Shown: positions 1 to 7,328 of the stretch, one piece after another | How the letters are laid out: every line of letters begins with the position of its first letter | Numbering within the stretch: the first letter of the stretch is position 1 | Origin: Hydrogenophaga sp. | Lineage (GTDB): Bacteria > Pseudomonadota > Gammaproteobacteria > Burkholderiales > Burkholderiaceae_C | Reading direction: 5' to 3' | DNA length: 64,000 bases | Assembly: GCF_030158645.1 (NCBI RefSeq) | Contig: NZ_JAOASO010000085.1 | Span: 1 to 64,000 of the forward strand | Translations under genes and position numbers: made by a program | Notes under the pieces: model-generated | Seen by the model: the letters and a program-made list of their open reading frames with translations, nothing else | Told to the model about the DNA's origin: nothing | Database searches by the model: none

Positions 1-229
1 ACCACGATGCTGCCGGAGCGATTACCGCGAAAGCGGTTTAGTCCATCGCTGCATAGCGGAAACTGAAAGTCCACCACCAAAGTCGGTGTCAGCACTGAAA
101 AGCCTCCGCTCCACCCAAGCTTGTCTTCGAATGGCGGTTGCAGGGTAATCATGTTCTGCGATCAACGTGTTCAGGCATCACCCCAACTCGATAGCATCCA
201 TCGCAAGACCACCCACCCTTGGCCACGCC
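1..229. other. Left edge, no gene recognised
   Basis: This stretch before the first gene is less GC-rich than the rest of the window. I find no start codon with a convincing ribosome binding site and no recognisable protein in either direction. A minus-strand frame stays open across the left edge and could be part of a gene that lies mostly outside the window, but it matches nothing I know. Confidence 0.4.
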
Positions 230-727
230 ATGAAGCTGCTGATGTGCGCCGCGATGCTGATCGTCCCGTCCTTGGTTTGGGCCGGGCCGTCCCTGTGTCA
301 GCCGTCTGAGGCGGTGGTGTTTGCCTGCCACACGAAAGGTGGCCAGTGGGTGTCTGTTTGTTCGGGCGACGCCGGGCTGAGCTACCGGTTCGGAACAAAG
401 CAGAAAACGGAACTGGAGCTGGCCGACCCGGGGATCGCGCATCCCGATGCGTTTCGCCACTACCACTACTTTCGGGCGGGCGTCGACAGGACGTGGCTGA
501 CCATGCAGACACCCGCCGCTGTCTACGAGGTGTTCTCGGAGTACGAGGCACCGTCGCAACCCACGGCGGGCGTTCGCGTCTTCGACCAGAGCGGGCGGCA
601 ACTGGCCAACCGCTTGTGTGTGGGCCAGGCCGAAGCGCACTGGTACCGCCTGGAGGGCAAGGTGGCGTGTTCGGACGAGGCGGTGAACTCGTGTGTGCCA
701 CCCGTGCCGCTCAAGCAGCGCCCGTGA
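230..727 (+). CDS. Exported cysteine-containing hypothetical protein
   Basis: This encodes 165 residues and no family is recognised. The start at 230 is chosen because it begins directly with a signal peptide: a short basic start, a hydrophobic run (LLMCAAMLIVPSLV) and a likely cleavage after WA near residue 18. An in-frame upstream ATG at 167 would bury this signal. The mature part has paired cysteines (about C23, C33 and C44, and three more near the C-terminus), which suggests a disulfide-stabilised periplasmic or secreted protein. It ends 11 bases before a perfect inverted repeat and is not clearly part of the following operon. Confidence 0.7.
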   Translation: MKLLMCAAMLIVPSLVWAGPSLCQPSEAVVFACHTKGGQWVSVCSGDAGLSYRFGTKQKTELELADPGIAHPDAFRHYHYFRAGVDRTWLTMQTPAAVYEVFSEYEAPSQPTAGVRVFDQSGRQLANRLCVGQAEAHWYRLEGKVACSDEAVNSCVPPVPLKQRP

Positions 728-737
728 ACCTCACGAA

Positions 738-766
738 CACTGTGTCGACAATGTGTCGACACAGTG
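738..766. promoter_or_regulatory. Perfect 13-bp inverted repeat, candidate enhancer site
   Basis: Arm CACTGTGTCGACA (738-750) and arm TGTCGACACAGTG (754-766) are exact reverse complements around a 3-base centre. No T-run follows, so it is a poor terminator. It lies a little over 100 bases upstream of the sigma-54 promoter at 870, the usual distance for an upstream activating sequence of a sigma-54 enhancer-binding protein. The role is inferred from position and symmetry. Confidence 0.6.
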
Positions 767-869
767 GCGTGCCCAGGCGCCGCCCACCGCCAGCGCCTTC
801 TTCCCCCCAACCCCCATAAACCCAACAAATTCAACGCCCTTCCAGCGTTGACACACCCGCTTGCCGCCC

Positions 870-885
870 TGGCACGTTGGTTGCG
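870..885 (+). promoter_or_regulatory. Sigma-54 (RpoN) promoter of the sulfurtransferase operon
   Basis: The sequence TGGCACGTTGGTTGCG has GG at 871-872, exactly ten bases, then GC at 883-884. It matches the RpoN consensus TGGCACG-N4-TTGCW at all but the last position. It lies about 50 bases upstream of the ATG at 934. A weak TTGACA at 848 is present without a matching -10 box. Confidence 0.75.
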
Positions 886-933
886 CTAGAGACCTCAGGC
901 AATCCCGCCTTCCGCCACTTCCGCGAGGTCTCC

Positions 934-1827
934 ATGAGCATTGAAGCCACCCTGATCGCCCCCGCCCAGCTTGCTGCGCTGCAGTCGTCCGAACCCGTCG
1001 TGGTCATCGACACGCGTGACGCGGACACCTTTGCCGCCGGTCACATTCCCGGTGCCGTGAACCTGCGCGAAGTGTTCACCTACCTGGCCACCTCCTCGCC
1101 CGAAGGCTTGCAGGCGCTCAAGGCCACGTTTGCCGAAGCGCTGGGCGCGGCCGGTTTGTCGGGCAAAGAAACGGCGGTGTTTTACGAAGACGCGATGAAC
1201 AGCGGCTACGGCCAGTCGTGCCGCGGCTACTACCTGCTCACCTGGCTGGGCTACCCCAAGATCAAGGTGCTCAACGGCGGCTTCAGCGCCTGGAAATCCG
1301 CGGGCCTGCCCATCTCCACCACGGCCGTGGCGCCCACGCCCGTGACCTTCCCGAGCGACCTGCCCACCGCCGACGTGATGCTCACGCAGGAAGAGGTGAA
1401 GGCCGCGCTGGGCACCGACACCGTGTTGCTCGACGTGCGCGACATCGACGAGTGGATCGGCGAATCGTCGTCGCCTTACGGCAAGGACTTCGCGCCGCGC
1501 AAAGGCCGCCTGCCGGGCGCCAAGTGGCTGGAGTGGTACCGCTTCATGAAGCCCTCGGCCCAAGGCCCGGTGTTCAAGACGCCCGACGAAGTGAAGGCCG
1601 AGTGCGCCACCGCCGGCATCACCACCGACGACACGATTTACCTCTACTGCTTCAAGGGCGCGCGCGCGTCCAACACCTTCCTGGCGCTCAAGCAGGCCGG
1701 CTTCTCTGATGTGCGCATGTACTTCGGCTCGTGGAACGAGTGGTCGCGCGACGAGAGCCTGCCGATCGAGACCGGTCTGCCGGTGGCCAAGTCCACCAAG
1801 AAGCCTGCGCTGGCGCTGGCCGCCTGA
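934..1827 (+). CDS. Two-domain rhodanese-type sulfurtransferase
   Basis: This 297-residue protein has two rhodanese modules (about 6-125 and 150-285), the layout of thiosulfate and 3-mercaptopyruvate sulfurtransferases, which move sulfane sulfur to a thiol acceptor through a cysteine persulfide. The active-site loop of the C-terminal module is CFKGARAS with Cys239. The N-terminal module keeps the fold (VIDTRDADTF, GHIPGAVN) and has an SCRG element. The start at 934 is preferred over the TTG at 877, which lies inside the sigma-54 promoter. It is the first gene of a four-gene same-strand cluster. The loop CFKGARA differs from the classical CRKGVT, so the substrate is open. Confidence 0.88.
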   Translation: MSIEATLIAPAQLAALQSSEPVVVIDTRDADTFAAGHIPGAVNLREVFTYLATSSPEGLQALKATFAEALGAAGLSGKETAVFYEDAMNSGYGQSCRGYYLLTWLGYPKIKVLNGGFSAWKSAGLPISTTAVAPTPVTFPSDLPTADVMLTQEEVKAALGTDTVLLDVRDIDEWIGESSSPYGKDFAPRKGRLPGAKWLEWYRFMKPSAQGPVFKTPDEVKAECATAGITTDDTIYLYCFKGARASNTFLALKQAGFSDVRMYFGSWNEWSRDESLPIETGLPVAKSTKKPALALAA

Positions 1828-1867
1828 GCCTTTCCTTTTCCCCGATTCCTGAACACCTGGAGACACC

Positions 1868-2428
1868 ATGTCCGCTACCGACACGCTCGAGCCTGTGACC
1901 ACCGTCAAGGCGTACCTGCGCCCTATCGACAGCGAGGGCCTCGCGGCCTTCGCCGCCAAGGGCAAGGCCAACCCCGCCAGCCGTGGCACCAACAAGGTCC
2001 ACACCGTCATGGAGGGGCAGTACCGTTCGCTCTCCACCGTGGGCAACCACGCCCCGGTGGTGGTGGACGAGCCGCTACACCTGTTTGGCGAAGACACGGC
2101 CCCGGCGCCCGGCGAGATCGTGCTGTCGGGCCTGGGCGGGTGTCTCGCGGTGGGCATCACGGCGGTGGCCACCTGGAAGGGCGTGAAGCTCAGCAAGCTC
2201 GAGGTCTTCATGGAAGGCGACATCGGCAACCCCGCAGCCTGGGGCGCCGGTGGCGCGCTGGAGAAGCTGCCGGCCGAGATGGGCTTCCAGGCGATCCGCG
2301 TGAAGGTGGTGGTGGAGGGCGATGCGCCGCGCGAGGTGCTCGACGAGATCGTCAAGCACGCCAACTTCTACTCGCCGGTGGCCAACAGCATGCGCAACCC
2401 GATCCCGTTCGAGATCGCGCTGGCCTGA
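1868..2428 (+). CDS. OsmC-like protein with one conserved cysteine
   Basis: This 186-residue protein belongs to the OsmC/Ohr superfamily, whose known members reduce organic hydroperoxides or handle sulfur species with a two-cysteine centre. The first cysteine is in the expected helix (GLGGCLAVG, Cys92). At the place of the second cysteine the sequence reads NFYSPVANS, so Ser169 replaces it. Classical two-Cys peroxidase chemistry is therefore unlikely unless a partner thiol takes part. It lies 40 bases after the sulfurtransferase, with AACACCTGGAGACACC before its ATG. Thiol or persulfide handling alongside the rhodanese is an inference. Confidence 0.82.
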   Translation: MSATDTLEPVTTVKAYLRPIDSEGLAAFAAKGKANPASRGTNKVHTVMEGQYRSLSTVGNHAPVVVDEPLHLFGEDTAPAPGEIVLSGLGGCLAVGITAVATWKGVKLSKLEVFMEGDIGNPAAWGAGGALEKLPAEMGFQAIRVKVVVEGDAPREVLDEIVKHANFYSPVANSMRNPIPFEIALA

Positions 2429-2431
2429 AGG

Positions 2432-2510
2432 CTTCGACAAGCTCAGCCCGAACGGGATTTGTACGCTCGTCCTAACCCACCCCCTCCGTTCGCCCTGAGC
2501 CTGTCGAAGG
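2432..2510. repeat. Dispersed repeat, inverted pair of arms
   Basis: Arm 2432-2455 contains CGACAAGCTCAGCCCGAACG and arm 2486-2510 contains CCGTTCGCCCTGAGCCTGTC. They are near-exact reverse complements around about 30 bases and could form a long hairpin between the OsmC and flavoprotein genes. The same core recurs at 3692, 25630 and 45304. Confidence 0.8.
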
Positions 2511-2534
2511 GCTCACCCACATGTTGGAGCTTGA

Positions 2535-3683
2535 ATGAACCCGAATGACCTGCCCCCCGAGTTGACCCACGAAACACCGGCCCACGCGCTGCTGGCCGCG
2601 GTGCGCGAGGTGGCGCAGGGCCCGTTGGCGGCGGTGGTCGAGTCCATCGACCGCACCGGCTACTACCCGCGCGCAGAGCTGCAGCAGCTCGCCGCGCTGG
2701 GCGCCATGAGCGCCCACCTGGACGGCGACGCCGGCCCCGGTGATTTCGGCCTCTCGATCCGCGCCATGGCCGAGGCCTCGCGCGTGTGCGGCGCCACCGG
2801 CTTCATGATGTGGTGCCAGGCCGTGTGCGGCCTGTACATGCAGCAGTCGGGCAACCCCGCGCTGAACGGCGAGGCGTTGATGGCCCATGTGCGCGGCGAC
2901 ACGCTGGGCGGCACCGCGCTGTCCAACCCCATGAAGAGCTACGCGCAGATCGAAAGCCTGCTGCTCAAGGCCACGCCGGTCGAAGGTGGCTACCTCGTCA
3001 ACGGTTCGCTGCCCTGGGTGAGCAACCTCGGGCCCGACCACGCCTGCGGCGCCATTGCGGCGGTGGTGAACGGCGACGAGCACATCGGCCGTGAGGTGAT
3101 GTTTCTGCTGCGCTGCGACGCGCCCGGCGTGGAGCTGCGCGAATGCCCGAGCTTCTCGGCCATGGAAGGCACGGGCACCTACGCCCTGCGCCTCAAAGAC
3201 CATTTCATCGGCGCCGACGACGTGATCGCCGACGCCGCCAAACCCTTCATTGCCCGCATCCGCGCGGCCTTCGTCATGCTCCAGTGCGGCATGGCGGTGG
3301 GCGTGACGCAAGGCGCCATCGACTCCATCTGGGAGGTCGAAGCGCAGCTGGGTCATGTGAACCAGTTTCTGGAAGACCGGCCCGACGCGCTGCAGGCCGA
3401 GCTGGACGCGCTCACCGCGCGCGTGATGAAGCTGGCCGAGACGCCCTACAACGCCTCGGTGGAGTTTTTCATCGACGTGCTCGACGCCCGCGCCCACGGC
3501 GCTGAACTGTCGTTGCGCGCCGCGCAGTCGGCCCTGTTGCACCAGGGCGCACGCGGCTACCTCATGAGCTCGGCCGTGCAGCGCCGCGTGCGCGAATCGC
3601 ACTTTGTGGCCATCGTCACACCCGCCATCAAACACCTGCGCAAGGAAATCGCGCGGCTCTCCGCCGAGGTGATGCCGGCATGA
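2535..3683 (+). CDS. SfnB/acyl-CoA-dehydrogenase-like flavoprotein
   Basis: This 382-residue protein is an acyl-CoA dehydrogenase-fold flavoenzyme: a helical N-terminal domain, a middle beta domain (about 125-220, including [13 protein letters not shown]) and a C-terminal four-helix domain (about 230-380). With a rhodanese, an OsmC protein and a rubredoxin reductase as neighbours it resembles the SfnB/DszC-type branch linked to organosulfur use rather than beta-oxidation. No substrate can be read from the sequence. The ATG at 2535 follows TTGGAGCTTGA. Its stop codon overlaps the next start (ATGA at 3680), which implies translational coupling to the electron-transfer gene. It could also be a dehydrogenase of unknown substrate. 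Confidence 0.75.
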   Translation: MNPNDLPPELTHETPAHALLAAVREVAQGPLAAVVESIDRTGYYPRAELQQLAALGAMSAHLDGDAGPGDFGLSIRAMAEASRVCGATGFMMWCQAVCGLYMQQSGNPALNGEALMAHVRGDTLGGTALSNPMKSYAQIESLLLKATPVEGGYLVNGSLPWVSNLGPDHACGAIAAVVNGDEHIGREVMFLLRCDAPGVELRECPSFSAMEGTGTYALRLKDHFIGADDVIADAAKPFIARIRAAFVMLQCGMAVGVTQGAIDSIWEVEAQLGHVNQFLEDRPDALQAELDALTARVMKLAETPYNASVEFFIDVLDARAHGAELSLRAAQSALLHQGARGYLMSSAVQRRVRESHFVAIVTPAIKHLRKEIARLSAEVMPA

Positions 3684-4957
3684 ACACCCCACCGTTCGGG
3701 CTGAGCTTGTCGAAGCCCTCACCAGACGCCACCGTGCAGGCCCTGGCGCCGTGGCAGCAATACATTTGCGACGCCTGCGGCTACATCTACAACGAAGCCG
3801 ACGGGGACCCCGACGGTGGCCTGGCCCCCGGCACGCGCTACGCCGACATCCCCGACGACTGGGCCTGCCCGCTCTGCGGCGTGACCAAGGCCGACTTCAC
3901 ACCGTACACACCCCCCAGCCTCGACGCCTTGCGCGCCGGCCTTCAAACCAGCACGCCGGTGGCCACGCGCGGCGCGGCGGGCGTGCTCATCGTCGGTGCC
4001 GGGCGTGCCGGCTGGCAGATGGCCGAGGCGCTGCGCGCGCTCGACGCCACGCTGCCCATCACCGTGGTCACGGCCTGCGCCGGTGATGTGTACGACAAGC
4101 CCCTGCTGTCCATCGCCATGGCGCGCAGCACCGCGCTGGAGGCCATGGTCAAGGAAAGCGGTGCCGCCGCGGCCGCCCGCCTGAACGTGCGCCTGCTCGG
4201 CCACACCCACGCCGTGCGCATCTGCACCGACACGCAGCAGCTGCGCACCACGCGCGGCGTGCTGCGCTACGACCGGCTGGTGCTGGCCCACGGCGCGCAG
4301 GCCGCGCTACCCCCCACGCTGCCCGCCGCGATGTGCTGGCGCATCAACCACCTCGCGGCGTACCAGAAGCTGCGCTCCGCACTCGGCGACACACCGAAAG
4401 ACGTGGCCATCGTCGGTGCCGGCCTGATCGGCAGCGAGCTGGCCAACGACCTCGCACTCGGCGGCCACCGCATCACGCTGCTGGACGTGCAGACCGAGCC
4501 GCTGGCGCGCTGGAGCGCCGAGGGCGCGGGCAGTCAATTGCTCGACGCATGGAAAGACCTGGCCATCCGCTTCGTGGGCGGTGTGCAGGTGGCGCAGCTG
4601 GAGCAGGTGGCGGGCCGCTACCGCATCACCACCGCCTGCGGCCAGCGCTTCGCGGCCGACCAGGTGATCGCCGCCGCCGGCCTGGCCACACCGCCGCGCC
4701 TGGCGCAGAGCGCCGACCTGAAGTGGGACAACGGCATCGCGGTGGACCCGGCGAACCTGAAGACCAGCGTCGAGCACATCCACGCCATGGGCGACTGCAT
4801 CGCCATCAACGGCCAACCCAGCCGCTTCATCGAACCCATCGCCCGCCAGGCCCGGGCCATCGCTGCCGACATCTGCGGCGCCACCCCGGCGCCCTACGAG
4901 CCGCGCGCGGCGGTGGTGCGGGTCAAGACGACGTCACGGCCGTTGACCTTGCATTGA
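3680..4957 (+). CDS. Rubredoxin fused to FAD/NAD(P)-dependent reductase
   Basis: This 425-residue protein joins a rubredoxin (about 28-77; iron ligands Cys30, Cys33, Cys63 and Cys66 in CDAC and CPLC) to a pyridine-nucleotide-disulfide-type reductase. The FAD motif GAGRAG is near 106, the NAD(P) motif GAGLIG near 246 and the second FAD contact is HAMGDC near the C-terminus. Electrons would pass from NAD(P)H through FAD to the built-in rubredoxin and on to an oxidase, plausibly the flavoprotein encoded just upstream. The first residues after Met (about 5-13, FGLSLSKP) are encoded by a dispersed repeat, so the natural start may be later, for example the GTG at 3734. Fusion in this order is uncommon. 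Confidence 0.85.
   Translation: MNTPPFGLSLSKPSPDATVQALAPWQQYICDACGYIYNEADGDPDGGLAPGTRYADIPDDWACPLCGVTKADFTPYTPPSLDALRAGLQTSTPVATRGAAGVLIVGAGRAGWQMAEALRALDATLPITVVTACAGDVYDKPLLSIAMARSTALEAMVKESGAAAAARLNVRLLGHTHAVRICTDTQQLRTTRGVLRYDRLVLAHGAQAALPPTLPAAMCWRINHLAAYQKLRSALGDTPKDVAIVGAGLIGSELANDLALGGHRITLLDVQTEPLARWSAEGAGSQLLDAWKDLAIRFVGGVQVAQLEQVAGRYRITTACGQRFAADQVIAAAGLATPPRLAQSADLKWDNGIAVDPANLKTSVEHIHAMGDCIAINGQPSRFIEPIARQARAIAADICGATPAPYEPRAAVVRVKTTSRPLTLH
3692..3717. repeat. Dispersed repeat copy inside the rubredoxin-reductase N-terminus
   Basis: Contains CCGTTCGGGCTGAGCTTGTC, a single arm of the repeat also found as pairs at 2432-2510 and 45304-45370. Read in frame it encodes PFGLSLSKP just after the annotated start. 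Confidence 0.8.
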
Positions 4958-4967
4958 CGGCACGGGG

Positions 4968-5369
4968 TCATTCCCGGCGCTCCGCCTGCACCTGCACCAG
5001 CGCCAGTATCACCTCCCTCACCAGCTTGCGCTGCGGCGCCGGCAGGCTGAGGAAGGCCTCGAACACTTCGCGCTCCTGGAAACCCACGCCCTCGTCCCAG
5101 CGTTTGCGGTGCTCCTGCACGCGGTGGCGCACCGCCTGGCCGAAACGCAGCACCTCGGGCTCCACCCGCAGGATCTCCGCCAGCACCAGCAGCTTGTCTT
5201 GCGCGGGAATGGCCTCGCCGCGCAACCAGCGCGACACCGCCTGGAACGACACCGAACGCCCCCAGTAATGGGCATTGAACAGGTTCAACAGCACCCCCGG
5301 ACGGGGCTCCAGCCCGGCGCCCGCCATGGCATCGCGCAGGCGTTGGGCGAATTCGAGCTTGTGTTCCAT
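4968..5369 (-). CDS. XRE-like helix-turn-helix regulator
   Basis: This 133-residue protein has an N-terminal helical DNA-binding region (about 4-70); SFQAVSRWLRGEAIP looks like the recognition part of a lambda-repressor-type fold, with LLVLAEILRVEP after it. The C-terminal half is helical and charged and may serve dimerisation. The ATG at 5369 is chosen over 5402 because the HTH starts there and a palindrome (5371-5392) abuts it, as expected for self-repression. It is divergent from the helicase-like gene at 5479 and convergent with the rubredoxin-reductase gene. Confidence 0.75.
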   Translation of the reverse strand: MEHKLEFAQRLRDAMAGAGLEPRPGVLLNLFNAHYWGRSVSFQAVSRWLRGEAIPAQDKLLVLAEILRVEPEVLRFGQAVRHRVQEHRKRWDEGVGFQEREVFEAFLSLPAPQRKLVREVILALVQVQAERRE

Positions 5370-5370
5370 G

Positions 5371-5392
5371 GACCGAACGCTAGTTTTCGGTC
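5371..5392. promoter_or_regulatory. Inverted repeat abutting the XRE-like gene start
   Basis: GACCGAA (5371-5377) and TTCGGTC (5386-5392) are perfect 7-base arms around 8 bases, one base upstream of the regulator's start codon. It is a candidate operator for autorepression. Confidence 0.5.
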
Positions 5393-5397
5393 GCGTC

Positions 5398-5442
5398 TTC
5401 AATCAACATCGTGTTGTATGCTGAATTCACTTGTTGATTGAA
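5398..5442. promoter_or_regulatory. Long inverted repeat in the divergent promoter region
   Basis: TTCAATCAAC (5398-5407) and GTTGATTGAA (5433-5442) are perfect 10-base arms around 25 bases. A smaller inverted repeat (CAACA-TCG-TGTTG, 5404 onward) and a TATGCT hexamer lie inside or next to it. It is probably an operator controlling one or both divergent genes. Confidence 0.55.
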
Positions 5443-5478
5443 TCTTTCACCCAAGACCACATGCTCAGGGAGGACAAC

Positions 5479-6258
5479 ATGCAGCCCGTCGTGTCGCAAA
5501 ACGTCACGCCCACCACCGCAGAGCTGATGCGCTGGTGGTTTGATCCGCGGTCGCCGCGCGATCGCACCGGCCCCGGTTTTCACGAGGAACAGCGCCGGAT
5601 GATTCTGCAAACGATCGCCAGGCACGAGGCGCTGCACGGCAACGCGCCCGCGCGCGTGCGGCCGGTGCACCGGGTGGCGTTGCCGCCCGGCATCGACCCC
5701 ATGCGCGTGCTGCTGGCCCTGATGCTCTGGCAGCTGCTCAACCGCAACGATGCCCTTGCCGCCGGACGCGACGACCCGCGCTTCACGAACCACTTCGTGG
5801 CCGTGGCCCACCACGCCGCTGCGCGCGAACGCCTCTTCGACGCGTTCTGCGGGGAGCCGGTGCCCGGGGCGCACGGCGCTCGCAATTTCGGCACCGCCGG
5901 TCTGGTGCGGCAGGCCGAGCTGCTCATTCCCGACCACCGCCGAAACGAGGTGTACGGCTTCGTGTGCGCCAGCGTCTGCAGCGGTGCGCAGTTCGTGCGC
6001 CAGCCCATGAGCGACGGGGTGATCGCCATCACCGACGGGCGCCTGGAAGTGCTGGAATGCCTCGCGCGCCTGCCGCGCGCCGTGGTGTTCGACGACGAAA
6101 CGCGCCCGCCCCTGCGGGCGCCCGGTACCGGCAACGCGACCGGACCGGCGTGGCGTCGGCACCTGCGGCGCATGGCCTCGACGCGCGAGGGGCCCTGCAC
6201 GCAGGTGGTGTTCGCCCGGCACGCCCCCGGTGAAGAGGGTGGCTTCAGCGGGTTTTGA
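5479..6258 (+). CDS. Truncated SF2 helicase/type III restriction-like protein lacking Walker A
   Basis: This encodes 259 residues from the ATG at 5479, which follows AGGGAGG at good spacing. Several segments resemble, from memory, the N-terminal half of large restriction-type DEAD/DEAH helicases: a Trp-Trp start (LMRWWFDP), FHEEQRRMILQTIARHEAL, LMLWQLLNRNDALAAGRDDP, RNFGTAGLVRQAELLIP and DGVIAITDGRL. In those proteins the segment before the LWQLLN-like helix holds the ATP-binding GTGKT loop. Here it reads VALPPGIDPMRVLLAL, so the Walker A motif is absent. There is no helicase C-terminal half before the convergent gene at 6265. It could be a decayed remnant or a small protein that kept a binding role. 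The assignment needs a structure or profile comparison. Confidence 0.5.
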   Translation: MQPVVSQNVTPTTAELMRWWFDPRSPRDRTGPGFHEEQRRMILQTIARHEALHGNAPARVRPVHRVALPPGIDPMRVLLALMLWQLLNRNDALAAGRDDPRFTNHFVAVAHHAAARERLFDAFCGEPVPGAHGARNFGTAGLVRQAELLIPDHRRNEVYGFVCASVCSGAQFVRQPMSDGVIAITDGRLEVLECLARLPRAVVFDDETRPPLRAPGTGNATGPAWRRHLRRMASTREGPCTQVVFARHAPGEEGGFSGF

Positions 6259-6264
6259 GCACCA

Positions 6265-7308
6265 TCAGGCGTCGGCGGCTTGTGGGCGCAGCGGAATCAC
6301 GCGCCGCGCGGGCTTCCCGGCCCGCGCCCGCAACTGCCCACAGCCGCCCTCCACGTCCTGCCCGGCCGACTGCCGCAGCTTGGTGAGGATGCCGCGGCGG
6401 TGCAGGCGGCGCGCGATGTCTGCGGCCTGCTCCCAGCTCGGGCGCCGGTAGGGCAGATCGTCCACCGTGTTGTACGGAATCATGTTGAGGATGGCGTGTT
6501 TGCCGTGCAGCAAACGCACGATGCCCTCGATCTCGTCGTCGCCGTCGTTGATGCCGGCCAGCAGCGTCCACTGGTACTGGATGGGATACCCGGTGGCGCG
6601 CGCGTAGCGCTCGCCGGCCTCCACCAGCTCCTCGGGCGTCATGCGCGGGGCGCGGGGCAGCAGCTGTTCGCGCAGGTCGGCCTTGGTGGTGTGCAGCGAG
6701 AGCGCCAGCGCCGGCTTCACACGGGCCAGCGGCAAGGCCTCGAACACGCGCGGATCGCCCACGGTGGAGAACACCAGTTGCTTGTGGCCGATGTTGCCCA
6801 CGGTGCCCAGCAGGTCGATGGCCTCCATCACGTTGTCCAGGTTGTGCGCGGGCTCGCCCATGCCCATGAACACCACCTTCTTCACCGGTCGCAGCGTGCG
6901 GGCCAGCACCACCTGCGCCACGATCTCGGCGCTGCCCACCTGGCGAATGAGACCGCCCTGGCCGGTCATGCAGAACACGCAACCGACCGCGCAGCCCACC
7001 TGCGTGGACACGCACAGGCCGTCGCGCGGCAGCAGCACGCTCTCCACCGTCTGGCCGTCGGCCAGCGCCACCAGCAGGCGCGCCGAGCCGTCTTCGCCCG
7101 GGTGCTCGGACTGCAGCACCGCCAGGCCCGCGAGCTGGTCGGCCACCTCGGGCAGCGCGGCCACCAGCGTGGCCGGCAAAAAGTGCGACAGCTCGCGCCG
7201 CCCACTGTCCTGCGGCAAGGCCTGCGACCACAGGCGCAGCACGCGCTGGGTGTGGCGCGGGTTGGCGCCCAGGGCTGTCAAGCGTTGGCGGAGGTGTTCG
7301 ATGCGCAT
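6265..7308 (-). CDS. Divergent RlmN/Cfr-family radical SAM RNA methyltransferase
   Basis: This 347-residue protein carries the radical SAM iron-sulfur motif CAVGCVFC (Cys106, Cys110, Cys113), the SAM-binding GMGEP (149-153) and the two extra cysteines RlmN/Cfr enzymes need for methyl transfer: Cys99 (DGLCVST) and Cys323 (GGCGQL). RlmN methylates C2 of A2503 in 23S rRNA and some tRNAs; Cfr methylates C8. The sequence departs from typical RlmN after GMGEP (AHNLDNV rather than LLN-type) and is shorter than usual. It stands alone rather than in the usual ndk-rlmN-hisS setting, so it is probably a second paralogue. The upstream Shine-Dalgarno sequence is weak. Confidence 0.85.
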   Translation of the reverse strand: MRIEHLRQRLTALGANPRHTQRVLRLWSQALPQDSGRRELSHFLPATLVAALPEVADQLAGLAVLQSEHPGEDGSARLLVALADGQTVESVLLPRDGLCVSTQVGCAVGCVFCMTGQGGLIRQVGSAEIVAQVVLARTLRPVKKVVFMGMGEPAHNLDNVMEAIDLLGTVGNIGHKQLVFSTVGDPRVFEALPLARVKPALALSLHTTKADLREQLLPRAPRMTPEELVEAGERYARATGYPIQYQWTLLAGINDGDDEIEGIVRLLHGKHAILNMIPYNTVDDLPYRRPSWEQAADIARRLHRRGILTKLRQSAGQDVEGGCGQLRARAGKPARRVIPLRPQAADA

Positions 7309-7328
7309 GGGGGGGTGAAGCTTAGCGC

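Noticed and set aside
848-853. TTGACA as a sigma-70 -35 box for the sulfurtransferase operon
   Set aside because: No acceptable -10 hexamer at 16-18 bases; the overlapping sigma-54 site fits far better.
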